This document shows, one piece after another, positions 42,443 through 53,029 of a stretch of 64,000 bases of DNA (position 1 is its first letter; every line of letters starts with the position of its first letter). The stretch spans positions 102,420,683 through 102,484,682 of the forward strand of contig CM031602.1 in the NCBI GenBank assembly GCA_018398815.1, given 5' to 3'. Source of the DNA: Conus ventricosus. Lineage: Eukaryota; Mollusca; Gastropoda; Neogastropoda; Conidae. The notes beneath the pieces are model-generated. The model worked only from the letters and a program-made list of their open reading frames with translations. It made no database searches and was not told where the DNA came from. The position numbers were made by a program, and so were the translations under genes.

Positions 42443-42530
42443 TACAAATATCTTTATTTGATTGTATTATTTTTACTGTTTATAACACAAATATCTTTAT
42501 TTGATTGTATTATTTTTACTGTTTATACAA
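42443..42530 (+). repeat. Tandem duplication, about 44 bp
   Basis: Two adjacent copies of a segment starting ACAAATATCTTTATTTGATT and ending TTACTGTTTATA, nearly identical. Confidence 0.9.
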
Positions 42531-42741
42531 TCATACTTTTTGTGATATAATTTTCTGGCATTGAAATTTTGTGCTCTTTTATTCCATACTTGGTTTAATA
42601 GAGAATGATATGTTTTTTATAGTTAAATGTTCATACAAGTCTGTTTTTCAATTTTCACACCCCTATGAATTATCTCCCTTCGGTCTCTCTCTCTCTCCTC
42701 CTCTCTCTCTCTCTCACTCTCTCTCTCTCTCTCACTCTCTC

Positions 42742-42778
<37 letters not shown>

Positions 42779-43045
42779 AACTTTAAATATCTTACTTAGC
42801 AGTAAATCTTTATTCCTGATTTGTATTTAACTCTGCAGGTTACTTTTACAGTTTACGTAAATTTAACATTTTGCAATATATTGATCTTTTGAATGGTGCT
42901 TGTTTTTGTTTTCTTTCTTTTTCCTTTTTTTATACTAACTTTGAACTTATCATGGAGCATTCTGGTTTTATAGTTGGAGTGTTTATTTAAGTGTTGTTAT
43001 AAATTGCATATTGAGGGGTTTGTTGGTGTGATGTGTGCCCCCTCT
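42531..43045. other. Spacer with CT microsatellite (42684-42777)
   Basis: A 94-base imperfect (CT)n tract; otherwise AT-rich sequence without recognisable content. Confidence 0.7.
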
Positions 43046-43262
43046 GTGTGTGTGTGGTGTGTGTGTGTGTGTGTGTGTGGTGTGTGTTGTTGTGTGTGTG
43101 TGTGTTGTGTGTGGTGTGGGTGTGTGGGTGTGTGTGGTGTTGTGTTGTGTTATGACACTGTTTGGCGGGGTGTGGTGTGTGTGATTCTGAAATTGGTGTG
43201 GTGTGTGTGTGTAACTGGGGGTTGGGGGTGGGGAGAGGGTGGTAGATGTGTGTGTGTGCTGT
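43046..43262 (+). repeat. Imperfect GT-rich microsatellite
   Basis: (GT)n with frequent TGG and TTG interruptions. Gives spurious Cys/Val-rich frames. Confidence 0.85.
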
Positions 43263-43450
43263 GTTAATATTTATATATAGAGGGGAAACCACAAGAGGGA
43301 TAAATGAATTGACAAGGAATGACTGAGCACAGGCAAAGAGTGGAATATTTTTAATAAATATACTAGTTTATAAGTTGTTGCAATATGTAAAATTGATAAT
43401 GGCACCACAAACAAATTTTCCTTGTAATTCATGAGGACAAATAAAATATC

Positions 43451-43645
43451 GTGTATCGTGAAATCGTGTTAGATGCTCGACGTTTATATGAACTTGAAAG
43501 TTTTAAAATTTGGAGCTGTATAGATAGTAATCAAGTTGAAGAGAACGAAACCCATCAAAATCGATCTGTGTATCGAAACCAGCAGAAAATGCGATTAGCT
43601 GGACAAGCTTATGGACATAATGGAAAAAATAAGACTATTTTGTAA
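43451..43645 (+). CDS. Hypothetical 64-codon ORF
   Basis: Starts MYREIVLDARRLYELESF and continues with a charged, non-repetitive sequence to a stop at 43643; the C-terminus is basic (QAYGHNGKNK). Composition looks coding, and it is not part of a microsatellite or of the LINE that starts downstream. No family recognised; it may be an exon or a fragment of an element. Confidence 0.3.
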   Translation: MYREIVLDARRLYELESFKIWSCIDSNQVEENETHQNRSVYRNQQKMRLAGQAYGHNGKNKTIL

Positions 43646-43829
43646 AATGCATCCCAAAGTATAGATATTCCCAGCCGAGTAACGCCCACTAGCAAAACAT
43701 TAATCAAGCACATCTACTCTCTGAACCACGTACTGTCATAGTGAAATGTGTGCCTTGAATGGATGCAGCGACCACTTTAAAGTAAGCTTTACGTGTAAAC
43801 GAAGTGGAATCAAACCGTGTAAAACCGGC

Positions 43830-46499
43830 CACAAACAATCACTTGCAGATCTTTGGAAAATTTTTCCTACAGGACATCTTTCCTACTGACCTCATAAAAT
43901 TCCCTTCTCATAATGTTCATAATACTGATCCAGAAAAATGTTCATAATTACACTGATCCAGAGAAAAGTCTAGAGTTCGGGCTAACACACTTTTAAATTC
44001 TGTTTATGACAAGCATGCGCCAGTCAAAATGTGTACAGTGAAACATTTGCTCAACCACAATGGATGACTGATGAATTACACGCTGTAAAAGTGAAACACT
44101 GTGCTCAACCACAATGGATGACTGATGAACTACACAGTGAAAAACTGTGCCAACCACAAAGGATGACTGATGAACTACACAGTGAAACACTGTTGCTCAA
44201 CCACAAAGGATGACTGATGAACTACACAGTGAAACACTGTGCTCAACCACAAAAGGATGACTGATAACTACACAGTGAAACACTGTCAACCAAATAAATA
44301 CTGATGAACTACACAGTGAAACACTGTGCTCAACCACAATGGATTTACTGATGAACTACACAGTGAAACACTGTGCTCAACCACAATGGATGACTGATGA
44401 ACTACAAAGTGAAAAACTGGCTCAACCACAATGGATGACTGAGAACTGCACAGTGAAACTATGTGCTCAACCCTAATGGATGACGGGTGAACTGCACAGT
44501 GAAACACTGTGCTCAACCACAATGGATGACGATGAACTGCACAGTGAGACACTGTGCCAACCACAATGGATGACTGATGAACTACACAGTGAAACACTGT
44601 GCTCAACCACAATGGATGACTGATGAACTACACATGAAACACTGTGCTCAAACCCCAGTGGATTACTGATGAACTACACGCTGCCTGTTCCCACACAGCC
44701 ATCTCTTGCAGCAGAAGGAAGTCGGACAGATTTACAAGCGATGGAAAAAAGCCAATTCACTCCAAAAAAGCAGCATTTTTTTTTCTTGAACTAGTATCTA
44801 ACAAACAAAAACGACGTTCATATGGAAAGCTATAAATGAACTTACAAATGAAACTTCACAGCCAAAGATAAGTCCCATCACCACATAACACCAAATGAAC
44901 TCAACAAACATTTGCGGGAAATTTCAGAACGCATTGTCAAAGAAACAGTCGAATGAACACAAAAACTAAAAACTTCTGCACTGCTAAAAACTTTCCTTCG
45001 GGCCACCATTTCGCCTATGCAAGCAAGTAGTTTTTACCTACGGTACCATTTAAAACAGACTTGAAGATCGATTGCGCTTAATGATAAAATTCTAAAACTT
45101 CAGCAACCCGTTTTAATGGGGAACATTTTACCTTATTCATAATATTTACGAAATTCCCTTTTTCCCGCACATTTCAACTTTAAAAAGAAACCCATTGAAA
45201 TCTGAGACAATTCTGATCCATCAATTCTTTTATGACAAGCATCTCTAGTGAACCAAACGATCTAGAAAGAAAGGGAACCCTGAAACAAAGCGCGTAAATT
45301 GCACAGGTTGTTACAAAACCTAACTTCTCCTGTTTTTTTCATATTCATTATCCTTTTATTGACCTAAATCAATGGGGCCGGGTTTTTCCCAAACCCGGAA
45401 AATCACAAATAACACCACACCACCAAAAAGACCCCAAAATTAAAAGAATTTAAATCGGACAGGGAAAACTTCTTGCATCAGCATTTAAAAACCCCCTAGT
45501 AAGCAATGGTTAATCCGAATTTAAAGAAAAAGATATTTAGCCCCCTTTGTTGTTTTTTAAAGCTTTTGTATAACGGCAACGAATCATCATCATGAAAACT
45601 TTATCGAATGGATAACAAAGCACCTTCCAACTGATCACACATCCCTAAAGACTGTCGCAACCTTTTTTGGCAATCTACGAAGTTATCTACCTGACAGGAG
45701 TCCCCCCGGTTTTTTCTGCGTTAGGCCCGTTGCTGTCTCAATAATTAATGTCCCCTCTATAGTTTGGGATTTAATAAATTTATTTTGAAATACCCGTCCA
45801 CCAACACTCCAGCTTAGAATTTTTTTCACTTCTTACAAAAAATGCCGACTCTAGTGATTGTGGAATGTATAAAATTTCACTGAATCCAAAAAAAACAAAC
45901 TAAACCAAAAAACAAAAAGGGCAAAAAGACAAACAAACCGCACCCCTCCATCGTTTTTTTTTTCTCTCCAAAAAACAGAAACAAAGGGGGCGGATACCTT
46001 GGGGTTAGTGTACTTTTGAAATACTTTTCCATTTCTTTTACTTGCACAATTTTATAAATCAATATCAAACAACAATCACTAGAGGACAATCATTTTTTAA
46101 AACCCTTTTATCTAGACAATTATTAAACATGCGCATATTACCTCAACCCAATAATTTTTTCGCACATTTGGCTACCCTTGCAAAAAGTAGGAAAACCCCT
46201 TTTACCGGGCACAAAAGAGCTTAAAGCAGTTCTTTTTAACCGGGGAGGTCTTAGAAAAGGCATTATCAAAAGCGGGGGGCTTCTCCCTAAAAATATAGTG
46301 CTTCAAAAAATGTTGCTAGCAAAAACAATTCTTGTTTTAGACCCAAATCCCCATTAAATTTCACAAAAACCCCTAGATATCCAAACCCAAAATTTCCAGT
46401 TTTCCACACCTAAAAAACCCTTTTTTAAAGCAACGTCCTACGCGGGTAGTGCATTTGAATTCCCTTCCACGCTTTCCGAGCACCAAATGCAAAAACCTT
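43830..46499 (+). mobile_element. LINE-1 family, second copy (uninterrupted, base-error-rich)
   Basis: The end of the endonuclease-RT linker is readable: IKFPSHNVHNTDPEK near 43895-43940, then LLNSVYDKHAPVKM (43990-44032), a 46-bp array, and RRKSDRFTSDGKK near 44710-44755. From 45255 the copy aligns with 10252-10387 and 18820-20048, including segments for the catalytic region and C-terminus (about 46440-46480). It shows the site that element A occupies in the first copy: there the sequence passes from the CAAT-GGGGCCGG segment to CCCAAACC (about 45371-45395) without interruption. Very noisy sequence; no continuous frame. Confidence 0.75.
44033..44690 (+). repeat. 46-bp minisatellite with hairpin core inside LINE-1 coding sequence
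   Basis: About 14 units of CTCAACCACAATGGATGACT, GATGAACTAC and ACAGTGAAACACTGTG. Each unit holds CACAGTGAAACACTGTG, a 7-bp inverted repeat with an AAA loop. The unit codes VKHCAQPQWMTDELHSE, matching the LINE protein at this place, so it is an internal amplification of a coding segment. At 46 bases the unit shifts frame each time. Confidence 0.9.
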
Positions 46500-47115
46500 C
46501 TGGAAGACATTCCCAAAAATTTCACAGCAGATGACACTAAAGAGACAACGATTACACATTTCACAGCAATATCACTGTTAAGACAACGATACACTCACAG
46601 CAGATAATCACTTTTAAGACAACTGTTACACTGTCACAGCAAAAAATCACTGTTAAGACAAAGATTACACATTTCCAGCAATAACACTGTTAAGACAAAA
46701 AACACTTTTCACAGCAATAATCACTGTTAAGAAACTGTTAACCATTTCACACAGAAAAAAATTTTGCTTTATCCCACCCGCCCAAAGCCACTCAGGGCTG
46801 TCACAAGATAATCACTTTAAGACAACAAAACAAATTCCAGCAGATAATCCGCAAGACAACGTTTACACATGTCACAGCAGAAAAACCCTGTTAGGACAAC
46901 GTTTACACAACACACAAAAACACGTTAGAGACAACTGAACCATTCACGCGATAATCACTGTCAGAAAAACTTTACACAGGCACACAAAAAATCACGTTAG
47001 AGAAAACTGATTACACAGTCACAGCAATAATCACTGTTAAACAACTGATACACAGCACAGCAAACACTTTAGAAAAAACTGATTACACATTTCACAGCAA
47101 AACACTTTTAGAGAC
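46500..47115 (+). repeat. 42-bp minisatellite, LINE-1 3' end (second copy)
   Basis: The same unit as 20049-21083 (TTTCACAGCAGATAATCACT and flank) in about 14 degraded units, interrupted at 46755-46800 by unrelated sequence. Confidence 0.85.
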
Positions 47116-47354
47116 AAAATGCTGTACCACGGCCACCTCCTTTTCGCTACGTACCTAAACTTACGTCATTTCCCCAACCTTTGATTTTCTAAACAGATAA
47201 GAAAATGGCAGATTACTTCCCTTTTGGTTTTTCAATGATTGCGTTTTTCCCAAAATTCCAGATTCCACCCCTAAACAGCCCCCAGGTGTTGGACAGCAAG
47301 CACTGGACTCCTTCAAGCCCCCGGCTGGCCCCCATCTCTAGAATCTGAAACAAC
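47116..47354. other. Spacer, nothing recognised
   Basis: No gene or repeat recognised. Confidence 0.5.
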
Positions 47355-48265
47355 CCCCCCCCTCCTTCCCCATCATCCCCCCCAACACCCCCCCCCCCCC
47401 TACCATCCCCACCACATCCCCACACCCTCCCCCCCCCTCCCCCCTTACCATCCTCCTACCACATCCCCACAACCCCCCCCCCCCCCCCTTACCATCCTCC
47501 GACCCTATTCCCCCCAACCCCCCCCCCCCCCCCCCCCCTTACCATCCTCCTGACACTATTCCCTACAAAACCCCCCCCCTCCCCCCTTTCCATCCTCCGA
47601 CCCTATTTCCCACAACCCCCCCCCCCCCCCCCCCCCCCCCTTACCATCCTCCTGACCACTATTCCCTACACCCCCCCCCCCCCCCCCTTTCCATCCTCCA
47701 CCACTATTCCTCACCCTCCCTCCCCTCCCCCTTACCATCCTCCACCACTAAACCCACACCCTCCCCCCCTCCCCCCTACCACCCCTACCACTATTTCCCC
47801 ACACCCTCCCCCCCCTCCCCCCTTTCCACCTCCGACCCCTATTCCCACAACCCCCCCCCCCCCCCCCCCCCTTACCATCCTCCTGACCACTATTCCCCAC
47901 ACCCTCCCTCCCCCCCCCCTTTCCATCCTCCTGACCACTATTCCCTACACCCCCCCCCCCCCCCCCCCCCTAACCCCCCTCCTGACCACTATTCCTACAA
48001 CCCCCCCCCCCCCCCCCTTACCATCCCCTACCACTATTCCCCACAACCCTCCCCCCCCTCCCCCCTAAACCACCTCCTGACCACTATTCCCACAAACCCC
48101 CCCCCCCCCCCCCCCCTTACCATCCTCCGACCACATCCCTACAACCCCCCCCCCCCCTCCCCCCTTACCATCCCCTGACCACATTCCCAAACCCTCCCCC
48201 CCTCCCCCCCTTTCCATCCTCCTACCAAATATTCCCTACCCAAAACCCCCCCCCCCCCCCCCTGC
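47355..48265 (+). repeat. C-rich minisatellite, about 50-bp unit
   Basis: About 17 units, each a C-run of 8-30 bases followed by a variant of TTACCATCCTCCTGACCACT and ATTCCCTACAA. The minus strand is G-rich with several G-runs per unit. Exact run lengths are probably unreliable. Gly-rich frames on the minus strand are repeat products. Confidence 0.9.
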
Positions 48266-48334
48266 CTCCTTCCCTACAAAAACCCCACAACAATATTTGA
48301 ATCTCCCAAACACGACAAAACCCTCAATTAAAAG

Positions 48335-48502
48335 ATGTGGTTTTTTTAAAAAGAAAAAAGAAGCAAAGAAAAAAAACGAAGAAGAAGAAGAAAAGAAGAA
48401 GAAAAGAAGAAGAAGAAAAGAAAAAGAAGAAAAAAGAAGAAAAAAGAAAAAGAAAAAAAAAGAAAAAAAAGAAGAAGAAAGAAAAGAAGAAAAAAGAATT
48501 TC
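48335..48502 (+). repeat. Purine (GAA/AAAG) tract
   Basis: About 165 bases almost wholly A and G, with GAAGAA and AAAAAG units. Polypurine tracts of this length can form triplexes. Lys/Glu frames are artefacts. Confidence 0.85.
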
Positions 48503-50039
48503 ATAAGATAAGCGGTTTACGTCATGATTTTTTGGTGCATTCACTAATTGTTTAACCTATACGATTCATTTAGGGAGCTCTGCAACACAAGTGATAAATC
48601 TGTGTTGTACGTTAATGTATGGGGCATTGTTTTTCTTTATTCAAAAACCATAGCAATATTTTGTAAAATGACTTTTTTTGAAGAGGGAAAACTTTAAAAA
48701 TAAAAATTCTCCTCCCTCTTCTCCTCTCTCCTCCTCTCCTCTCTCCCTCTCCCTCTCTCTCCTCTCTCTCTCTCTCTCCCCCGCATTTTCGCTACTTTTG
48801 ATGTATCTTTAATTCTTGATATTTCATCTTGGGTGTATATCAATATTTAAAAAAAATGAGGTGGGTGGGGGGGGGTGGGCATACCCCTCCCTCTCTCTCT
48901 CCCCCTCTTCCTCTCTAAGTCCCTCTCCTCCTTCCTCCTCTCCTCCAATGAACATACTATGGACATAATGCCGTTGTTAATGATAATACCGGGAAATACA
49001 TTAAAAAATCTTTTTAGCGAGGGGGTCAAGCAGCCACCACCAACCACCACCCCCGTCAACGGGGGCCGGGCCGCTGCACCTTTTCCCCCCCCGTCCGCGT
49101 CCTGTTGAACGTGACCTGGGAAAGTCCCCCTGTCGCGTATCTGAATCGATTCACCCAACACAACAGTCGCTTAGGAAGATGGTCGATGGCTGTCGAAAGC
49201 ACGAGGAAGTGCATCTTTTCGGGGAGACTTGGGGTAAATCAAAAAAATTTAAATATTTTTTTAACGGCTAAAAATTTTTCTTTTCTTCAAGAACTAACAT
49301 AAACTAAAAATGTACCATTTGGCAAACTAAAGATACTGACGGCCAAAAAGCAGCGCCCTTACTTTTTTTTGAAGTTTTGACACAATTCAACCCTTTTTAA
49401 TTGGACGAATATGGGGGCCTTTATCTCTGCAATGTTTTATTGTTTTAAAAGCTTTATAAAAAAAAAATCCTTTTATTTTTTACTAACCCAAAAGATTTTG
49501 GACAAGGGAAAAGCTGATTTTCCATTATATTTGAACCCGTTGGAATGTGTTTTACTATTTGGCTTTAAAAAATTTAGATGCAGGATTTCAGATTACTACA
49601 CAAAAACATATCGGGTGAGTCAGACCCAGTACAGAGGAAAAAAAAAAACCGGGGACTAATTAAACGAGACGAGAAAAGTCCAAAAATTTAGCAACCGCCA
49701 AAAGAAAAGTGGACAAACGACACAAACAAAGCACGACAAATTTCGACCCGTTTTCTTCTTTGGCCCAAAACACCAACAAATGGACAATGAAAATGAACGA
49801 TTTCGGGCCTTAGCTTGACTTCGCGAAAGTAGGCTTGAAAGAAAACAAGGGTGTTAGAAGGGAGATAATTGGGGCAGGGGAATAAAGGGGTAATACTTAT
49901 TACAAAAAGGAATACAAAAAAAAAGTTAAAACTATTGAAATATAAATCAAGACATGATTGCTATTACCTTTGGTGACAATAAGGCAAAATAGCACTTGTA
50001 TGGAGAAATGAGAGTGGGTGAGAGGATGGAAACAGCATG
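48503..50039. other. Non-coding stretch with CT tracts (48710-48780, 48885-48955)
   Basis: Two CT-rich tracts and A/T homopolymer-rich sequence. Short frames such as 49411-49659 (82 codons, hydrophobic then basic) have no recognisable domain and lie in poor-quality sequence. No gene supported. Confidence 0.5.
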
Positions 50040-50053
50040 GTTGCCGTGGCAAC
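50040..50053. promoter_or_regulatory. X-box (RFX-type) palindrome
   Basis: GTTGCCGTGGCAAC matches the full RFX consensus GTNRCCNNRGYAAC at every position and is palindromic in its outer six bases. RFX factors control ciliary genes in animals. No gene could be placed next to it, so function is open. Confidence 0.45.
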
Positions 50054-50090
50054 AGTCATTAGTGGCGATGGTGAGATCAATACTAACAAT

Positions 50091-50091
50091 A

Positions 50092-50131
<40 letters not shown>

Positions 50132-50275
50132 TAATAATATAAAATAATAATACTTATATAGCGCCTATTCTCGCTAGAGGCCAAGCTCTAAGCACTTTAC
50201 AATCAACATTCGTTTGCACAACGGGCTGCCACCTGGGTAGTGCCGACTGAAGAGCTGCCAGCTGGCGCTTTCATT
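50091..50275 (+). repeat. AAT-anchored short interspersed repeat
   Basis: (AAT)n, 50091-50150, followed by ACTTATATAGCGCCTATTCT and an AAGCTCTAAGCACTTTACAA segment. This pairing of an AAT run with a TATATAGCGCC...AGCRCTTTACA core is widespread in mollusc and other marine invertebrate genomes (from memory). Probably a MITE or SINE-like copy; ends not defined. Confidence 0.6.
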
Positions 50276-50639
50276 CAGTCGTTTCCCGTGTCATCCATTC
50301 AGTATCGTTCAATATCGAGACTCATTTCATTACTTCCTTCATTCTTTCCATTTCTCACGCAGGGTGCGTGCAATGTGTAACGTGTCATCCATACCAACGA
50401 CCAAACTGCCTACTCTTCCGAAAGTTGTGATGGGATTTTACGTGTGTGCAAGATGTTATGCGTGCGTTCACACACGGAACCTCGGTTTATAGTCTCATTC
50501 GAAGGACTATACAATAGTATTATTGATGATACTGCTAACAACTATTTTGAAGGTAAAGGTAAATAAAGCATGATACAGAAATATATCTAGAAAATAGATT
50601 TTTATAAAGTTCATAATAAATAAAAAAAAATGAATTCTC

Positions 50640-50910
50640 ATGTACAGGTCAGCGACTGATTTTAATTACACAGAACGCACAACCATTACGATGTTTACCT
50701 GTCTAAATAAAATGAAAATAGACAAACATATGAAGCGCATTATGACTAAGTTAGATCTGGTGTCTCTAATCTTTTCACTCAATATTTTACGTTACAGACA
50801 GCCGTTGACCAGAAATCTGATCTGTCCATTATATTGAAATACAAACGAGGATGAAGTTCACTTTTTATTGGCTTGTCCAGTATCGAAAGACATAGGAAAA
50901 TTTTAGGTAT
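50640..50910 (+). mobile_element. Non-LTR retrotransposon RT C-terminal fragment (third LINE family)
   Basis: A frame from about 50690 leads to RNLICPLY and, after a stop, NEDEVHFLLACPVSKDI (50844-50895), the C-terminal Cys/His segment (CPxC...EDExHFLLxCP) of many LINE reverse transcriptases. The preceding 65-codon frame (50640-50837) contains the basic helix normally found upstream. Only about 90 residues of the element are visible. Confidence 0.65.
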
Positions 50911-51170
50911 GTTCATTATAGGTCACAGATGATGCCCGATGTTTTATTTTACCGTTATATTCGTTACTAATGGCTATAACGCACATAACCGTTTTTCTTC
51001 TTTATGGAATATCTCAGAAAGTAGTTGCTGATCTTTCTGAAAATTTGTAGGAATGTTCATTAATGGGTCACAGATGATGGCCGATGTTTACCAGAATAGC
51101 CGTTACAAACGCTATTAGGGCCCAAAACGGTTTTTCGTCTTGTGGAATATCTCAAGCTTATTCAAGATAT
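50893..51170 (+). repeat. Imperfect tandem duplication, about 140 bp
   Basis: 50893-51015 and 51037-51155 share, in order, TTCATTA..GGTCACAGATGATG, CCGATGTTT, an AACG..TATT segment and GGTTTTTC..TGGAATATCTCA. About 75 percent similar by eye. It follows directly on the LINE fragment. Confidence 0.75.
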
Positions 51171-51401
51171 AATGGGAGTACGTTTATACGCTTTGCATCT
51201 TGTTGTTCTTCAGATTCATCGACGCGTCAGTGTTAATGGAGGAACTAACCATCAACTTCCATCTATTTAGTGAATATTATATTTCTAAAAGTTTTAAGTT
51301 TTATTCGCTAGTCATTTTCGCTTAGTTCCTTTGCGGGCAAGGGCAGATGGGATAAAAAGCATGTGTTATGCTAATTGTTACCCTTGGAATATTGATCAAC
51401 C

Positions 51402-51905
51402 ATCATCATCATCATCATCATCATCATTAACAGCATTCCATGATGAGATAAATGCACGTGCATAACTCCAAAAGAATGCTGCTTGCGACACTGAATTCGC
51501 CTAATAGAAAGCAGCCCTTGTTTCCTTGCTTGTTCTGTGTGCTCTGTGTCGTCATATCTGCTAAACGATTCTGTGTCGTAAGTAGCATTCGTTTGGAGTT
51601 ATGAACTTGCATTTAATTCATTATGGACAAGAGTTACTTTACTTGTTTGCGATTTACTGTTTACTGTCTCCCTGCCGCATTATAGATTCCCTTTTGTTTC
51701 ATTCAAATGGTGGCTACTGTATCTGTCACTGTTCCCCGGTGTACTTGTCTGTCTATATTCAAGATGGAAAAGACTGTGTCAGTCTTGAATACATGTTAAT
51801 TGTATTCCTTTATTTCTTCAGTTGATGTTGCTGTGCAGATGTCTCCAGTACGGCAGCATTGGTTTGGAGTTGTGAACGTGCCTTTATTTCATCATGGGAG
51901 CGAGA
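51402..51905. repeat. ATC trinucleotide run and inverted/direct 50-bp repeats
   Basis: (ATC)9 at 51402-51428 is followed by a 50-base segment (51432-51485) whose reverse complement recurs at 51578-51627 and again, in the same orientation as the second, at 51852-51905. Shared core: AGCATTCGTTTGGAGTTATG, then TGCATTT..TTCATTATGG. The first two could pair as a hairpin with a loop of about 95 bases. Confidence 0.75.
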
Positions 51906-52174
51906 GTTTCCCTTTAGACGTTTCCTGCAGAATGTTTCACCCTGTGTGATTTGTTTCAACAAAACCCTGTCTTAAATTTGAATGCGAATAAAACACGATA
52001 ATGATAATGTTAACGCGAGTGCAGTTTTAGAAAGGTAGTTCAGATGTAGCAAATAATACGATTTTTACATTTTGGCGAGAGCGTTCGCACCTCACACGTG
52101 TCTTTCTTATTGGCTGAGCTATAAACATCACAATAACACTTAACATCACTTGAACGCTTTCGTGAAACAACTTC

Positions 52175-52178
52175 TCTC

Positions 52179-52258
<80 letters not shown>

Positions 52259-52260
52259 GA
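52175..52260 (+). repeat. CT microsatellite in the intron after the LDLa exon
   Basis: (CT)n, about 86 bases; creates the Glu/Arg repeat at the C-terminal end of the long minus-strand frame and is not coding. Confidence 0.9.
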
Positions 52261-52331
52261 AAGTATAAAAGCCTTAACACTAAGCATAGTAACTGACCAT
52301 GACCTTCCTGTAAAGCAGGGAGCTGACTGAC

Positions 52332-52888
52332 CTGCCCACTGATGCCACAGGGTGCTGCAGCATAATACGGACAGGGCGGGAAGGTGCAGAACTCCTCATC
52401 ACTGCCATCAAAACAGTCCGCATGAAAATCGCACACCAAGGTGAAGGGTACGTGCTCCCCAAAAGATTCACACAGGAAATGCAGCGGAAATAACGGCACG
52501 GCCGCCTTACATATGGAGGAGAGCGGTGAATCCCAGGCAAACGATGTGACGTCATGTCTAGCCCAACAGTGGCTGTCGACGTCACAGGCTAAAAACGCCC
52601 AAGTCCAATGCTGGTCACGGCAGTGGGAGAAAGACAGCGGACGGCGAAAGATGGCGAAGTCTGAAGTGTTTCCTAAGTCTGGCAGCGTGACGGGAGGATC
52701 GTCGGAGGGAGAGGGCTGCAGTGTCTGCTGTGAAGGGGAAGACAGCTCACACACGTAATGCACAGAGAGTCTTTCCCTGCAGTGTTGGAGGACAACGAAG
52801 TCATCGGTCAGTCTACTGAGGTAACCACACAGTGGTAGTTGGTAATCTGTGCGCAAGCAGACCACCAACACCCCACCCAGCCACCCCA
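52332..52888 (-). CDS. Host exon: extracellular Cys-rich protein with LDL-receptor class A module
   Basis: This is the only convincing host gene. Reading leftwards: LPLCGYLSRLTDDFVVLQHC (about 52778-52837), then HYVCE, a DDPPVTLPDLGNTSDFAIF stretch, FLACDVDSHCW, and the LDLa-like module ending LVCDFHADCFDGSDEEFC (52393-52446), with the acidic calcium-binding cluster DGSDEE. The module has four of the six usual Cys. More Cys pairs follow. Boundaries are inferred from splice sites: a CT-rich tract then AG before 52888, and CAG|GTCAGT after 52332 (the donor lies after a complete codon). Other exons are not in the window. I associate this architecture with an expanded mollusc family; ligand-binding or receptor roles are likely but unproven. 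The frame continues through microsatellites on both sides only by chance. Confidence 0.75.
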
Positions 52889-52897
52889 CTCGGTGAA

Positions 52898-52917
52898 GAG
52901 AGAGAGAGAGAGAGAGG

Positions 52918-52988
<71 letters not shown>

Positions 52989-52990
52989 AG
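52898..52990 (+). repeat. GA microsatellite
   Basis: About 90 bases of (GA)n, with one GGAG interruption near 52917. On the minus strand it forms the polypyrimidine tract before the LDLa exon. Confidence 0.95.
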
Positions 52991-53029
52991 AGAACTGATG
53001 ATGAAAAAAATTGGAGCGAGCAAACTTTT

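Noticed and set aside
42152..42550. His/Thr- and Cys/Val-rich frames
   Set aside because: Translations of a GT microsatellite.
44286..44612. 108-codon minus-strand frame
   Set aside because: Antisense product of the 46-bp minisatellite.
47556..47938. Gly/Arg-rich minus-strand frames resembling RNA-binding proteins
   Set aside because: Direct product of the C-rich minisatellite.
48236..48555. Phe/Ser-rich and Lys/Glu-rich frames
   Set aside because: Translations of the purine tract at 48335-48502.
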